Shown one piece after another: positions 46,726 through 54,266 of a stretch of DNA of 64,000 nucleotides. The stretch is from Actinomycetospora sp. NBRC 106375. GTDB taxonomy: Bacteria > Actinomycetota > Actinomycetes > Mycobacteriales > Pseudonocardiaceae. The notes beneath the pieces are model-generated. The model had not been told where the DNA came from, ran no database searches, and saw only the letters and a list, made by a program, of their open reading frames with translations. The stretch lies in contig NZ_BSTS01000003.1 in the NCBI RefSeq assembly GCF_030269665.1, forward strand, positions 310,001 to 374,000, written 5' to 3'. A program made the translations under genes and the position numbers. Each line of letters starts with the position of its first letter. Position 1 is the first letter of the stretch.

Positions 46726-48078
46726 ATGGACGATCTCGCCGGGGCGCTCGGGGCCCGGGACGACGAGGAGCGGACGACGGTCATCGTCGAGACGCTCGCC
46801 GACGCGTTCGCCGACCTCATGGCGGCCTCGCCGGCGGGCTTCCGCACGAAGTTCCGCAAGATGGCGGCCGACGCGTTCGCGTTCTACCGGGGCAGCGCGT
46901 GCCTGTTCTACGCCGACCTCGCCGACCGCGACGACCCGTGGGTCGACGAGCGCACCCGGCGGGTGTGGATCCAGGGCGACCTGCACGCCGAGAACTTCGG
47001 CACCTACCTCGACGGCGACGGCGTGCTCGTGTTCGACGTCAACGACTTCGACGAGGCCTACCTCGGGCCCTGGACCTGGGACCTGCGCAGGCTCGTCGCG
47101 AGCGTGGCCCTGCTCGGCTGGTCCAAGGCGTTCTCCGACGCCGACATCGACGCGCTGAACGCCGCCTACCTTCGCGCGTACCTCGCCGCCGTGCGCTCGT
47201 TCGCCGGCGGCTCCGCCGAGCGCGAGTTCGCCCTGACCAGGCACAACACCGACGGGCCGATCCGCGCGGCGTTGCAGCGCTCGCGGGAGCGCAGCCGGCG
47301 CGCCCTGCTCGACGACCTCACCGAGATCGAGGGGGAGGACCGGGTGTTCCGGCTGGGCCCCGGCGTCCGGCGCCTCGACGACGCCGAGCGCGCCGAGGTC
47401 GTCGCCGCCTACGAGGCCTACCTCGACACGATCCCTCCGGCGAAGCGCTGGCCCGCGCAGGCCTACACCGTCCACGACGTCGTCGGGCGCAGCGGCTTCG
47501 GCATCGGCAGCGCCGGGCTGCCCGCCTACAACGTGCTGATCGAGGGCCCGACCGAGGCGCTCGACAACGACATCGTCCTGTCGATGAAGCAGGCCGTGCG
47601 CGCCGCGCCGAGCCGCGCGGTGGACGACCCGGAGATCGCGTCGTCGTTCCGTCACCACGGTCACCGCACCGCGCTGTCCCGGCGGGCGCTGCAGGCCCAC
47701 GCGGACCGGCTGCTCGGCTGGACCGTGCTCGGCGGCACCGGGTACGTCGTCAGCGAGCTCTCGCCGTACGAGAACGACCTCGACTGGGACGACCTCACCG
47801 AGCCCCGCGAGCTGCGCGACGTGCTCGTGCAGCTGGGTCGCGCCACCGCCCGGGCCCACTGCGTCAGCGACGCCGACTCCGAGCAGGCGCTGGTGGCCGG
47901 ACAGGTCGAGGACGCGGTCCTCGCCGTCGTGGGGGACCGGGAGGACGCGTTCGTCGCCGACCTCGTCGCGTTCGGCCGCGACTACGCCGGGGTGGTCCGC
48001 GACGACCACCGCCGCTTCGTCGAGGCGTTCCGCGCCGACCGCGTGCCCGGGGTGTCGAGCGCCGAGGAGTCGCTGTGA
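46726..48078 (+). CDS. DUF2252 protein, kinase-like fold
   Basis: Predicted 450 residues from ATG 46726. The DUF2252 core has [39 protein letters not shown] and [20 protein letters not shown]. The GDxHxxNFG and DxNDFD pairs resemble the catalytic and metal loops of aminoglycoside-kinase-like enzymes. A later stretch, [18 protein letters not shown], looks like a glycine-rich loop placed after the catalytic loop. Function unknown; small-molecule phosphotransfer is an inference. It sits between hemY and hemQ on the same strand, a position not occupied in mycobacteria. CAGACT (46713-46718) with a 7-nt spacer suggests its own leaderless promoter. Confidence 0.85.
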   Translation: MDDLAGALGARDDEERTTVIVETLADAFADLMAASPAGFRTKFRKMAADAFAFYRGSACLFYADLADRDDPWVDERTRRVWIQGDLHAENFGTYLDGDGVLVFDVNDFDEAYLGPWTWDLRRLVASVALLGWSKAFSDADIDALNAAYLRAYLAAVRSFAGGSAEREFALTRHNTDGPIRAALQRSRERSRRALLDDLTEIEGEDRVFRLGPGVRRLDDAERAEVVAAYEAYLDTIPPAKRWPAQAYTVHDVVGRSGFGIGSAGLPAYNVLIEGPTEALDNDIVLSMKQAVRAAPSRAVDDPEIASSFRHHGHRTALSRRALQAHADRLLGWTVLGGTGYVVSELSPYENDLDWDDLTEPRELRDVLVQLGRATARAHCVSDADSEQALVAGQVEDAVLAVVGDREDAFVADLVAFGRDYAGVVRDDHRRFVEAFRADRVPGVSSAEESL

Positions 48079-48160
48079 TCGGCGGGCCACGTGCGCCCGA
48101 CGACGCCGTCGATCGGTCGAGCTCCGCTGCGCTCCGTCTCCCGGGTGGCACCATGGGGCC

Positions 48161-48853
48161 GTGGCCCGGCTGAACTACGACGAGCTCAACTCGACCCTGC
48201 GCTACGCGATGTGGTCGGTGTTCCGCACCGACCCGGCGCGGCTGCCCGAGGACCGCGCGGCGCTCGGCGACGAGGTCGCCGGGGTGCTCGAGCAGGCCGA
48301 GGGCAAGGGCGTCGTGACGCGGGGGATGTACGACCTCGCGGGCATGCGGGCGGACGCCGACTGGATGGTCTGGACCCACGCCCCGGACATCGAGGCCCTG
48401 CAGGCCACCTATACCGCGCTGCGCCGCACCGGTCTCGGCCGCGCCTCGACCCCGGTCTGGTCGGGCACGGCGCTGCACCGGCCCGCGGAGTTCAACAAGA
48501 GCCACGTCCCGGCGTTCATCGCGGGCGAGGAGCCGAAGGGCTACCTCTGCCTCTACCCGTTCGTCCGGTCGCTGGACTGGTACCTGCTGCCCGACCAGGA
48601 GCGGCGCACCATGCTGGCCGACCACGGCAAGGCCGCCCGCGGCTACGCCGACGTCCGCGCCAACACCGTGCCGGCGTTCGCCCTGGGCGACTACGAGTGG
48701 ATCCTCGCCTTCGAGGCCGACGAGCTCGATCGCATCGTCGACCTCATGCGCGACCTGCGCGCGACCGAGGCCCGGCGCCACGTCCGGGAGGAGGTCCCGT
48801 TCTTCACGGGGCCGCGTGTCACCCCGGGCCAGCTGGTCACGGCACTTCCCTGA
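48161..48853 (+). CDS. hemQ: Coproheme decarboxylase HemQ (chlorite-dismutase family)
   Basis: Predicted 230 residues from GTG 48161. Family motifs: [54 protein letters not shown] (active-site Tyr-containing strand), [19 protein letters not shown] and a terminal FFTGP. The actinobacterial HemQ type converts coproheme to haem b using peroxide, through a Tyr radical. It completes the haem genes with hemE and hemY; a ferrochelatase (CpfC) is not in the window. CACCAT (48149-48154) plus 6 nt before GTG suggests a leaderless start. Equals M. tuberculosis Rv2676c. Confidence 0.95.
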   Translation: MARLNYDELNSTLRYAMWSVFRTDPARLPEDRAALGDEVAGVLEQAEGKGVVTRGMYDLAGMRADADWMVWTHAPDIEALQATYTALRRTGLGRASTPVWSGTALHRPAEFNKSHVPAFIAGEEPKGYLCLYPFVRSLDWYLLPDQERRTMLADHGKAARGYADVRANTVPAFALGDYEWILAFEADELDRIVDLMRDLRATEARRHVREEVPFFTGPRVTPGQLVTALP

Positions 48854-48949
48854 GCGCGCTCCCCTGATCGGGTGCCGTCCGCCGTACCGGACGAGCCGTA
48901 CATCGATCAAGTTGCCCTACCACGCAGCGCGACGTGACATATTCCGTGT

Positions 48950-49267
48950 GTGGCGACCGTCGGCTTCCTGCACGTGGCGGCGGCCCATGTCCACGCGGCA
49001 CGCCGGCTGCTGGCCGAGCACGCGCCGGGCGTGACCGACGTCCACGTCGTGGACCGCACGCTGCTCGACCCGACCGGAGACGTCCGCACCCGGATCGCCG
49101 CGCGGGTCGGCGAGCTCGTCGGCCGTGACGTCGACGCCGTGGTGTGCACCTGGCCCGCGCTGCTCGGCGACGTCGTCCGCGTGGCCCGTGAGCGCGGGAT
49201 CGCCGCGGTCGGCATCGAGGAGCTCGCCGCGACCGCCCCCGTGGAGACGCCCGCCCTCACCGCGTGA
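48950..49267 (+). CDS. Small Rossmann-like protein of unknown function
   Basis: Predicted 105 residues from GTG 48950. Alternating beta/alpha pattern: VGFLHVAAAHVHAARRLLAEH, VTDVHVVDRTLLD, VDAVVCTWPALLGDVVRVAR and IAAVGIEELA. It resembles one half of an Asp/Glu racemase-type domain, with the Cys at VVCTW in the position where such enzymes often carry one, but it is too short for a full racemase. Function not assigned. It lies 96 nt after hemQ and is convergent with the PH-like gene 3 nt away. Confidence 0.65.
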   Translation: MATVGFLHVAAAHVHAARRLLAEHAPGVTDVHVVDRTLLDPTGDVRTRIAARVGELVGRDVDAVVCTWPALLGDVVRVARERGIAAVGIEELAATAPVETPALTA

Positions 49268-49270
49268 GGG

Positions 49271-49699
49271 TCAGTGGTCGATGAGGTGCCAGGTGACGAG
49301 GTCGTGGATCTCCGCGGCCTGCTCCTCGCCGCGGCACGCGACCTCGTAGAACGTCCGGCCGATCTGGATCGCGACCGTGCGGGAGAAGATCGGGTCGTCC
49401 TCGGTCGAGACGAACGCGACGGTCGTGATGCGGCTGTACGGCGCCGTGATGAGCGCGGCCCGGGCCCCGGGGAACGCGGTGTCGAGCAGGATCACGCGGC
49501 GGTTGGTGAGCCCGCACAGCGCGATGGCGCTGTCGCTCGCGTACACGCCGTCGATGTGCTCCTCGGGCATCAGGCTGTCGCGGATGACGTCGTACTGGAC
49601 GCTCTCGTCGAACCGCGGGAGCCGCGCCGCGAGGGGGTGCGGGCGCCGCGTGTGGTGGGGCGCGGTGCCGGGGCGGGTCGGGTGCGTCATCGACGGCAT
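49271..49699 (-). CDS. PH-domain-like small protein
   Basis: Predicted 142 residues from ATG 49699; ATG 49690 is possible. A proline/histidine-rich N-terminus is followed by DESVQYDVIRDSLMPEEHID, GVYASDSAIALCGLTNRRVI and YSRITTVAFVSTEDDP, a beta-sandwich pattern matching bacterial PH-type domains (bPH). The last segment, GEEQAAEIHDLVTWHL, is the capping helix. Such proteins are of unknown role, often membrane or stress associated. It lies next to, and convergent with, the racemase-like fragment. Confidence 0.7.
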   Translation of the reverse strand: MPSMTHPTRPGTAPHHTRRPHPLAARLPRFDESVQYDVIRDSLMPEEHIDGVYASDSAIALCGLTNRRVILLDTAFPGARAALITAPYSRITTVAFVSTEDDPIFSRTVAIQIGRTFYEVACRGEEQAAEIHDLVTWHLIDH

Positions 49700-49802
49700 C
49701 GTCCTCTCTCCTTCGAGACGGAGCGGGCTGGCCGTCTCCCGACGGTAACGACCTTGCCCCGACACGCCCCCCGCGGGTGGTCACGGACACCGGCACGCGG
49801 CC

Positions 49803-49814
49803 GGAAAGCCGCAT
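49803..49814. repeat. Second copy of the ggaaagccgcat element
   Basis: The 12-mer found at 9146-9157 recurs here in an intergenic interval upstream of the PH-like gene and downstream of the methyltransferase gene. The flanks (ccgg...cccgg) can pair weakly. Confidence 0.5.
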
Positions 49815-49854
49815 CCCGGGGGCCCGGACTGGGCCGAACGGACCAGAGGGCTGG

Positions 49855-50610
49855 TCAGCAGTACTCGAGGAGCAGGTGCTGTCCCCAGCGCGCCATCGAC
49901 AGCGGCCGCACGGTCTCCGGGTGCTCCTCGACCCACTCCCACACCGCGCGGAGCTCGGCGTCGTGGTCGAAGAGGTCGTCGAAGTAGACCAGGGTGCCCG
50001 GGCGGAGGTGCGTCTCGAGCCAGTCGAGGACCTCGCGGGTGCTCGAGTACAGGTCACAGTCGACGTTGACGACCAGCTCGTCGTGCTCGGGCAGCTCGCG
50101 CCCGGGGAGGGTGTCGGAGAACCATCCGAGCACGACCTCGACCCGCGGGTCGTCGAAGCGCGGGACGATCCCGGTGGCGAAGCTGCCCGCCGGGGCGTCC
50201 TGGTGCCAGTCGTTCGGCAGCCCGTCGAAGCTGTCGAACCCGACGAAGCGGGCGCCAGGCGTGGCGAGGTGCTCGCTCCACCACTGCAGGGTCCGGCCCT
50301 CGTGGACGCCGAACTCGAGGTAGAGCGGCCGCGGCGAGCGCAGCCGCTCGACGATCTCGGCGAACACGTCGAACCGGTCCCCGCGGTTGGGGACGTGGGC
50401 CTCCATCTGCCGGATCCAGTTGCCCTGCTCCAGCGCGCCGAGGGCGGTGCGCAGCCCCGTCAGCTGACGGGTCGAGAGCTGGCGACCGGCCGCGACGAGC
50501 AGCCGACGGGGCTGGATCGGGTGCAGGCGGCGGGCGAGACGGCGGCCGAGGTCGCGGGCGAGGCCGCGCGAGATCCGGCGCGGAGGCGCGAGTGCGGTCG
50601 TCGATGACAT
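49855..50610 (-). CDS. TylF/MTase_24-type SAM-dependent methyltransferase
   Basis: Predicted 251 residues from ATG 50610. The basic N-terminus leads to YLEFGVHEGRTLQWWSEHL (SAM motif I region), FVGFDSFDGLPNDWHQDA, then VVNVDCDLYSSTREVLDWLE and PGTLVYFDDLFDHDAEL. The NVDCDLYSST and YFDDLFD segments are typical of the macrocin O-methyltransferase-like family, using Asp residues for metal and catalysis. The acceptor is unknown. M. tuberculosis has a similarly sized gene (Rv2675c) in the same position between hemQ and msrB. TACGGT lies 9 nt before the start. Confidence 0.8.
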   Translation of the reverse strand: MSSTTALAPPRRISRGLARDLGRRLARRLHPIQPRRLLVAAGRQLSTRQLTGLRTALGALEQGNWIRQMEAHVPNRGDRFDVFAEIVERLRSPRPLYLEFGVHEGRTLQWWSEHLATPGARFVGFDSFDGLPNDWHQDAPAGSFATGIVPRFDDPRVEVVLGWFSDTLPGRELPEHDELVVNVDCDLYSSTREVLDWLETHLRPGTLVYFDDLFDHDAELRAVWEWVEEHPETVRPLSMARWGQHLLLEYC

Positions 50611-50656
50611 TGACAGGAAACCGTAACGTGCCCGCCCCCGCTGCGGGCGACCCGTC

Positions 50657-51082
50657 TCAGCCGGTGGGCTCGAGGTGCAGGCTCACCGAGTTCATGCAGT
50701 ACCGCTGGTCGGTGGGGGTGCCGTAGCCCTCACCGCTGAAGACGTGGCCCAGGTGCGAGTGGCACGTGGCGCACAGCACCTCGACGCGGGTCATGCCCAT
50801 CGCGCGGTCCTCGCGCAGGATCACGTTGTCGTCGGCCGAGGGCGCGTAGAACGACGGCCACCCGCAGTGCGACGCGAATTTGGTCTCGGAGCGGAAGAGC
50901 TCGGCGCCGCACGCCCGGCACGAGTAGACGCCTTCGGTGAAGACCTCGTCGTACTCGCCGGTGAACGGGCGCTCGGTGCCCGCCTGGCGCAGTACCTGGT
51001 ACTCCTCCGGGGAGAGCTGCTCGCGCCACTCGTCGTCGGACTTGCTGACCTTCGGGGCGCCGATCGAGGAGTCACTGCTCAT
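50657..51082 (-). CDS. msrB: Peptide-methionine (R)-S-oxide reductase
   Basis: Predicted 141 residues from ATG 51082. Two zinc knuckles, CRACG and CATCH, the family stretch SETKFASHCGWPSFYAP and the catalytic RYCMNSVSL at the C-terminus identify MsrB. It reduces methionine-R-sulfoxide in damaged proteins, recycled by thioredoxin. TAGCCT (minus strand, 51089-51094) followed by 6 nt predicts a leaderless transcript. Equals M. tuberculosis Rv2674. Confidence 0.96.
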   Translation of the reverse strand: MSSDSSIGAPKVSKSDDEWREQLSPEEYQVLRQAGTERPFTGEYDEVFTEGVYSCRACGAELFRSETKFASHCGWPSFYAPSADDNVILREDRAMGMTRVEVLCATCHSHLGHVFSGEGYGTPTDQRYCMNSVSLHLEPTG

Positions 51083-51120
51083 GCACCCAGGCTAATACGC
51101 CGCGCACCCCGTCCGACGGC

Positions 51121-51438
51121 TCAGAAAGCGGCGCCGAGCACGACCTCGAGCGCCTCGAAGATGACGAAGCCGGTGCCCAGGAGCACCAGGGCCACGAGCA
51201 CGACCGCGGCGAGCCTGCGCGCCCCACCGGCACGGTTGGCCGACTCGGCGAAGTCGCGGACGCCGGCCAGCTGCCCCTCGACCGTGAACGCCGGCGGGCC
51301 GACGCGCTCCATGCGGTCCAGGTGCGCGGCGAAGGCCCGGGCCTCGGGATCGTCCGGGTCCAGACCGACGAGATCCTCGGCGAAGCGCCCCGGCGGACCG
51401 GTGTGATCCCCGTCGCGGGGCATATCGGGCGAGGTCAT
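51121..51438 (-). CDS. Single-helix membrane protein of unknown function
   Basis: Predicted 105 residues from ATG 51438. An acidic soluble part (GRFAEDLVGLDPDDPEARAF, AHLDRMERVG) is followed by one C-terminal transmembrane helix (about 78-98), as in tail-anchored proteins. No family recognised. TACCGT (minus strand, 51445-51450) with a 6-nt spacer predicts a leaderless start. It is divergent from the MarR-type gene, 48 nt between starts, and lies 38 nt upstream of msrB. Confidence 0.7.
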   Translation of the reverse strand: MTSPDMPRDGDHTGPPGRFAEDLVGLDPDDPEARAFAAHLDRMERVGPPAFTVEGQLAGVRDFAESANRAGGARRLAAVVLVALVLLGTGFVIFEALEVVLGAAF

Positions 51439-51444
51439 CGCGCC

Positions 51445-51480
51445 ACGGTAACCCGCGGGTCTTCACGGCGGGCCTACCCT
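51445..51480. promoter_or_regulatory. Compact divergent promoter pair
   Basis: TACCGT (minus, 51445-51450) and TACCCT (plus, 51475-51480) each stand 6 nt from a start codon, ATG 51438 and ATG 51487. Both divergent genes are therefore predicted leaderless from a 48-bp interval. Confidence 0.6.
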
Positions 51481-51486
51481 GGTGCC

Positions 51487-51957
51487 ATGAGCACGGACAC
51501 CACGGCGACCACGACGCTCGACGCGCAGTTGTGCTTCGCGCTGCACGACGCGTCGCGGGCGATCGCCGCGTCGTTCCGCAAGGGCCTCGCCCCGCTGGGC
51601 CTGACGTACAGCCAGTACGTCGTGCTGCTCGTGCTCTGGGAGCACGGGCCCACCACCATGGGCCGGTTGTGCCGCGAGCTGCACCTCGACAGCGGCACGC
51701 TCTCGCCGCTGCTGCAGCGTCTCGAGGAGCGCGGCCGGGTCGTGCGCCGGCGCCGCCCGGAGGACGAGCGCACCGTCGAGGTCACGTGCACCCCGGAGGG
51801 CGAGGCGCTGCGTGAGCCGGTGTTCGCGGTCCAGCAACGCGTGCGGGCCGAGACCGGCATGGAGGAGGAGGACCTTGCACGCCTGCGCCGCGAGCTCCAG
51901 GCGCTGGCCGACCGGCTGCGCACCGCCGACGAGAGCATCGTGACCGGCGAGGGCTGA
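51487..51957 (+). CDS. MarR/OhrR family transcriptional regulator
   Basis: Predicted 156 residues from ATG 51487. The N-terminal LDAQLCFALHDASRAIAASF contains a Cys in the LCF(A/S)L context typical of peroxide-sensing OhrR. The winged helix follows: TMGRLCRELHLDSGTLSPLL and RRRRPEDERTVEVTCTPEG. OhrR represses organic-hydroperoxide resistance genes and is released by Cys oxidation. No ohr gene is adjacent, so targets are elsewhere or the divergent gene. The next gene starts 17 nt downstream. Confidence 0.88.
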   Translation: MSTDTTATTTLDAQLCFALHDASRAIAASFRKGLAPLGLTYSQYVVLLVLWEHGPTTMGRLCRELHLDSGTLSPLLQRLEERGRVVRRRRPEDERTVEVTCTPEGEALREPVFAVQQRVRAETGMEEEDLARLRRELQALADRLRTADESIVTGEG

Positions 51958-51974
51958 GGGCCTAACCTGCCGCC

Positions 51975-53009
51975 GTGGCGAAGTCCCCGGCCGAGGAGAT
52001 CGACGTCGACGGCCTGACCGTGCGCGTCACCAACCCCGACAAGATCTACTTCCCGGACCGGGGGATCACGAAGCGGCAGGTGGTCGAGCACTACGTCGCG
52101 GTGCGCGAGCCCCTGCTCGCCGTCCTCTACGAGCGCCCGACGCACCTCAAGCGGTTCGTCGACGGCGTCACCGGCGAGTTCTTCTACCAGAAGCGGGTGC
52201 CCAAGGGCGCTCCCGAGTGGGTCGACACCGTCGAGGTCCGCTTCCCCAGCGGGCGGCCCGCCACGGAGATCTGCCCGACGCGCACCGCGGTGCCCGCCTG
52301 GGCGGCCAACCTCGGCACGTTCGACTTCCACCCGTGGCCGGTGCGCCGCGGGCAGGTCGACCAGCCCGACGAGCTGCGGATCGACCTCGACCCGCAGCCG
52401 GGCACCGACTTCGCCGACGCCGTGCGGGTAGCGGGCGTGCTGCGGGAGGTCCTCGACGACGCCGGGCTGCACGGGCGTCCGAAGACCTCGGGCGGGCGCG
52501 GGATCCACGTGCTGGTGCCGGTGCGCCCGGAGTGGGACTTCGTCGGCGTGCGCCGCGCGGTGATCGCGCTCGCCCGCGAGGTGTGTCGACGCATCCCCTC
52601 GGAGGCGACCGTGGACTGGTGGAAGGAGGAGCGCGGCGAGCGCGTGTTCCTCGACTACAACCAGGCCGCCCGCGACCGCACGATCGCCTCCGCGTGGTCG
52701 GTGCGCGGCACCCCGCGGGCCACGGTGTCGATGCCGCTGGCGTGGGACGACCTCGCCGACGTCGACCCCGACGACTTCGACGTCCTCACCGCCGCCGGCG
52801 TGCTCGCGGACCGGGGTGACGCGCTGGCGGGACTGCACGACGACCCGGGCAGCCTCGAGACGGTCCTGGAGTGGGTCGAGCGCGACCAGCGCGACCACGA
52901 CCTGGGCGACCTGCCCTATCCGCCGGAGTACCCGAAGATGCCCGGCGAGCCCAAGCGGGTGCAGCCCAGCCGGTCCCGCGCGGACACGACGGGCAAGACG
53001 GTCAGCTGA
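51975..53009 (+). CDS. Stand-alone LigD-type polymerase domain (AEP primase-polymerase)
   Basis: Predicted 344 residues from GTG 51975. VTNPDKIYFPDRGITKRQVV and ERPTHLKRFVDGVTGEFFYQ open the domain. RIDLDPQPGTDFADAV is the catalytic DxD motif; KTSGGRGIHVLVPV is the nucleotide-binding SGGRGxH motif; VFLDYNQAARDRTIASAWSV completes the active site. Such domains fill gaps with ribo- or deoxyribonucleotides during Ku/LigD non-homologous end joining. No ligase, nuclease or Ku gene is adjacent, so it works with partners encoded elsewhere or alone. TAACCT (51963-51968) with a 6-nt spacer predicts a leaderless start. Confidence 0.93.
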   Translation: MAKSPAEEIDVDGLTVRVTNPDKIYFPDRGITKRQVVEHYVAVREPLLAVLYERPTHLKRFVDGVTGEFFYQKRVPKGAPEWVDTVEVRFPSGRPATEICPTRTAVPAWAANLGTFDFHPWPVRRGQVDQPDELRIDLDPQPGTDFADAVRVAGVLREVLDDAGLHGRPKTSGGRGIHVLVPVRPEWDFVGVRRAVIALAREVCRRIPSEATVDWWKEERGERVFLDYNQAARDRTIASAWSVRGTPRATVSMPLAWDDLADVDPDDFDVLTAAGVLADRGDALAGLHDDPGSLETVLEWVERDQRDHDLGDLPYPPEYPKMPGEPKRVQPSRSRADTTGKTVS

Positions 53010-53152
53010 GCGCGCGAACCACGCGGCTGTAAGTCACCGGAACGGCCAGTCGTCACACGCGACACTCGCCCCCCACGCGTCCCGTACGTGATCGTCGATC
53101 TCCAGAGGATCGGGAGGCGCCCGCCGTCCCGTCCGGCGGCGGGAGGCGCGCG

Positions 53153-54178
53153 GTGTCCGGTGCTGTGGGTCGTCACGTGGTCGGGACGCTCGCGTTCCTC
53201 CTCGCCGTGGGCCTCGTGCCCGTGCTCGCCGCGGCGCCGGACGGCGTCCGTGTCACCCTGACGGCGGCCGGCACACCGTCGCCGACGCCTCCCACACCGG
53301 ACCCCCGGTCGCGGTACGACGAGGGCTTCGAGCCCCCGCCGCCGACCGACCCGACCACGCCCACCACCACGACGCCCACCACGACCACCAGCCCCACCAC
53401 GACGACCACGCCCGGGGAGCCGACCACGTCGCCCACACCGACCCCGCCGCCCGAGGACCCGGCCACCGCGTACCCGAACGACCGTGGCGGACCGGTGGTC
53501 CCGGTCGGTCCGCGCCAGCTCTTCCGGGGCGACTACGAGACCGGCGACTTCAGCCAGTGGGACATCTGCCAGACGGCGACCACCAACTCGCGGTGCGCCG
53601 GCTTCGGGCAGGGGGACCGGACGATGCGGATCGTCACCGACGACGTCCGCCAGGGCCGGTACGCCGCGCGGTTCGACGTCGCGCCGGGCGACGTCCCCGA
53701 CTTCGGCGGCGGCGAGCGGGCCGAGGTGCGCTCGGACGCCGACGGCGTCGTGGTCCACGACGGCGACGAGCGCTGGTACCAGTGGTCGATGAAGTTCCCG
53801 GCGGACTTCCCGAACCCGACCGGCGTGTGGTTCATCGTGATGCAGTGGCACGCGGGCTCCGGGTCACCGCCGCTGGCGATCACCGTCAGCAACGACGGTG
53901 ACGTGCAGATCGGCGGCGACGGGTTGAAGAGCGAGCCGCGCCGCACGCTCGGGCCGGTCCGACGCGGCGAGTGGGTCGACTACACCCTGCACGTGAGGTT
54001 CTCCCGCGACCAAGACGCGGGCTTCGTCGAGGGCTGGGAGAACGGCGTCGCCACCGTTCCCCGCGAGGCCCGGGCGACCATGACCAGCGACGAGAACTAC
54101 CTCAAGCAGGGCGTCTACCGGGACACGGGCCCCGCGACGTGGGTGCTGCTCGACGGGCTGCGCGTCACCGGGCCCTGA
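53153..54178 (+). CDS. Secreted heparin-lyase-I-like polysaccharide lyase
   Basis: Predicted 341 residues from GTG 53153, with gggagg 6 nt upstream. A signal peptide (about 1-27) is followed by a Thr/Pro-rich linker (about 40-110) and a jelly-roll domain with FRGDYETGDFSQWD, FGGGERAEVRSD, YQWSMKFPADFPNPTGVWF, a QWH segment and YLKQGVYRD. The pattern fits the concanavalin-like polysaccharide-lyase family (Polysacc_lyase, heparin lyase I type). It probably cleaves an acidic polysaccharide outside the cell; the natural substrate is not known. No neighbouring sugar-uptake genes are seen. Confidence 0.85.
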   Translation: MSGAVGRHVVGTLAFLLAVGLVPVLAAAPDGVRVTLTAAGTPSPTPPTPDPRSRYDEGFEPPPPTDPTTPTTTTPTTTTSPTTTTTPGEPTTSPTPTPPPEDPATAYPNDRGGPVVPVGPRQLFRGDYETGDFSQWDICQTATTNSRCAGFGQGDRTMRIVTDDVRQGRYAARFDVAPGDVPDFGGGERAEVRSDADGVVVHDGDERWYQWSMKFPADFPNPTGVWFIVMQWHAGSGSPPLAITVSNDGDVQIGGDGLKSEPRRTLGPVRRGEWVDYTLHVRFSRDQDAGFVEGWENGVATVPREARATMTSDENYLKQGVYRDTGPATWVLLDGLRVTGP

Positions 54179-54266
54179 GACACCGATTCCTTCCGGTCCC
54201 GTCCCGGGTCCACCCAGGAGGGAGGCACGCCCGCCTCCGTTCCCCGGCGACGAAGGGCCCGTGACC

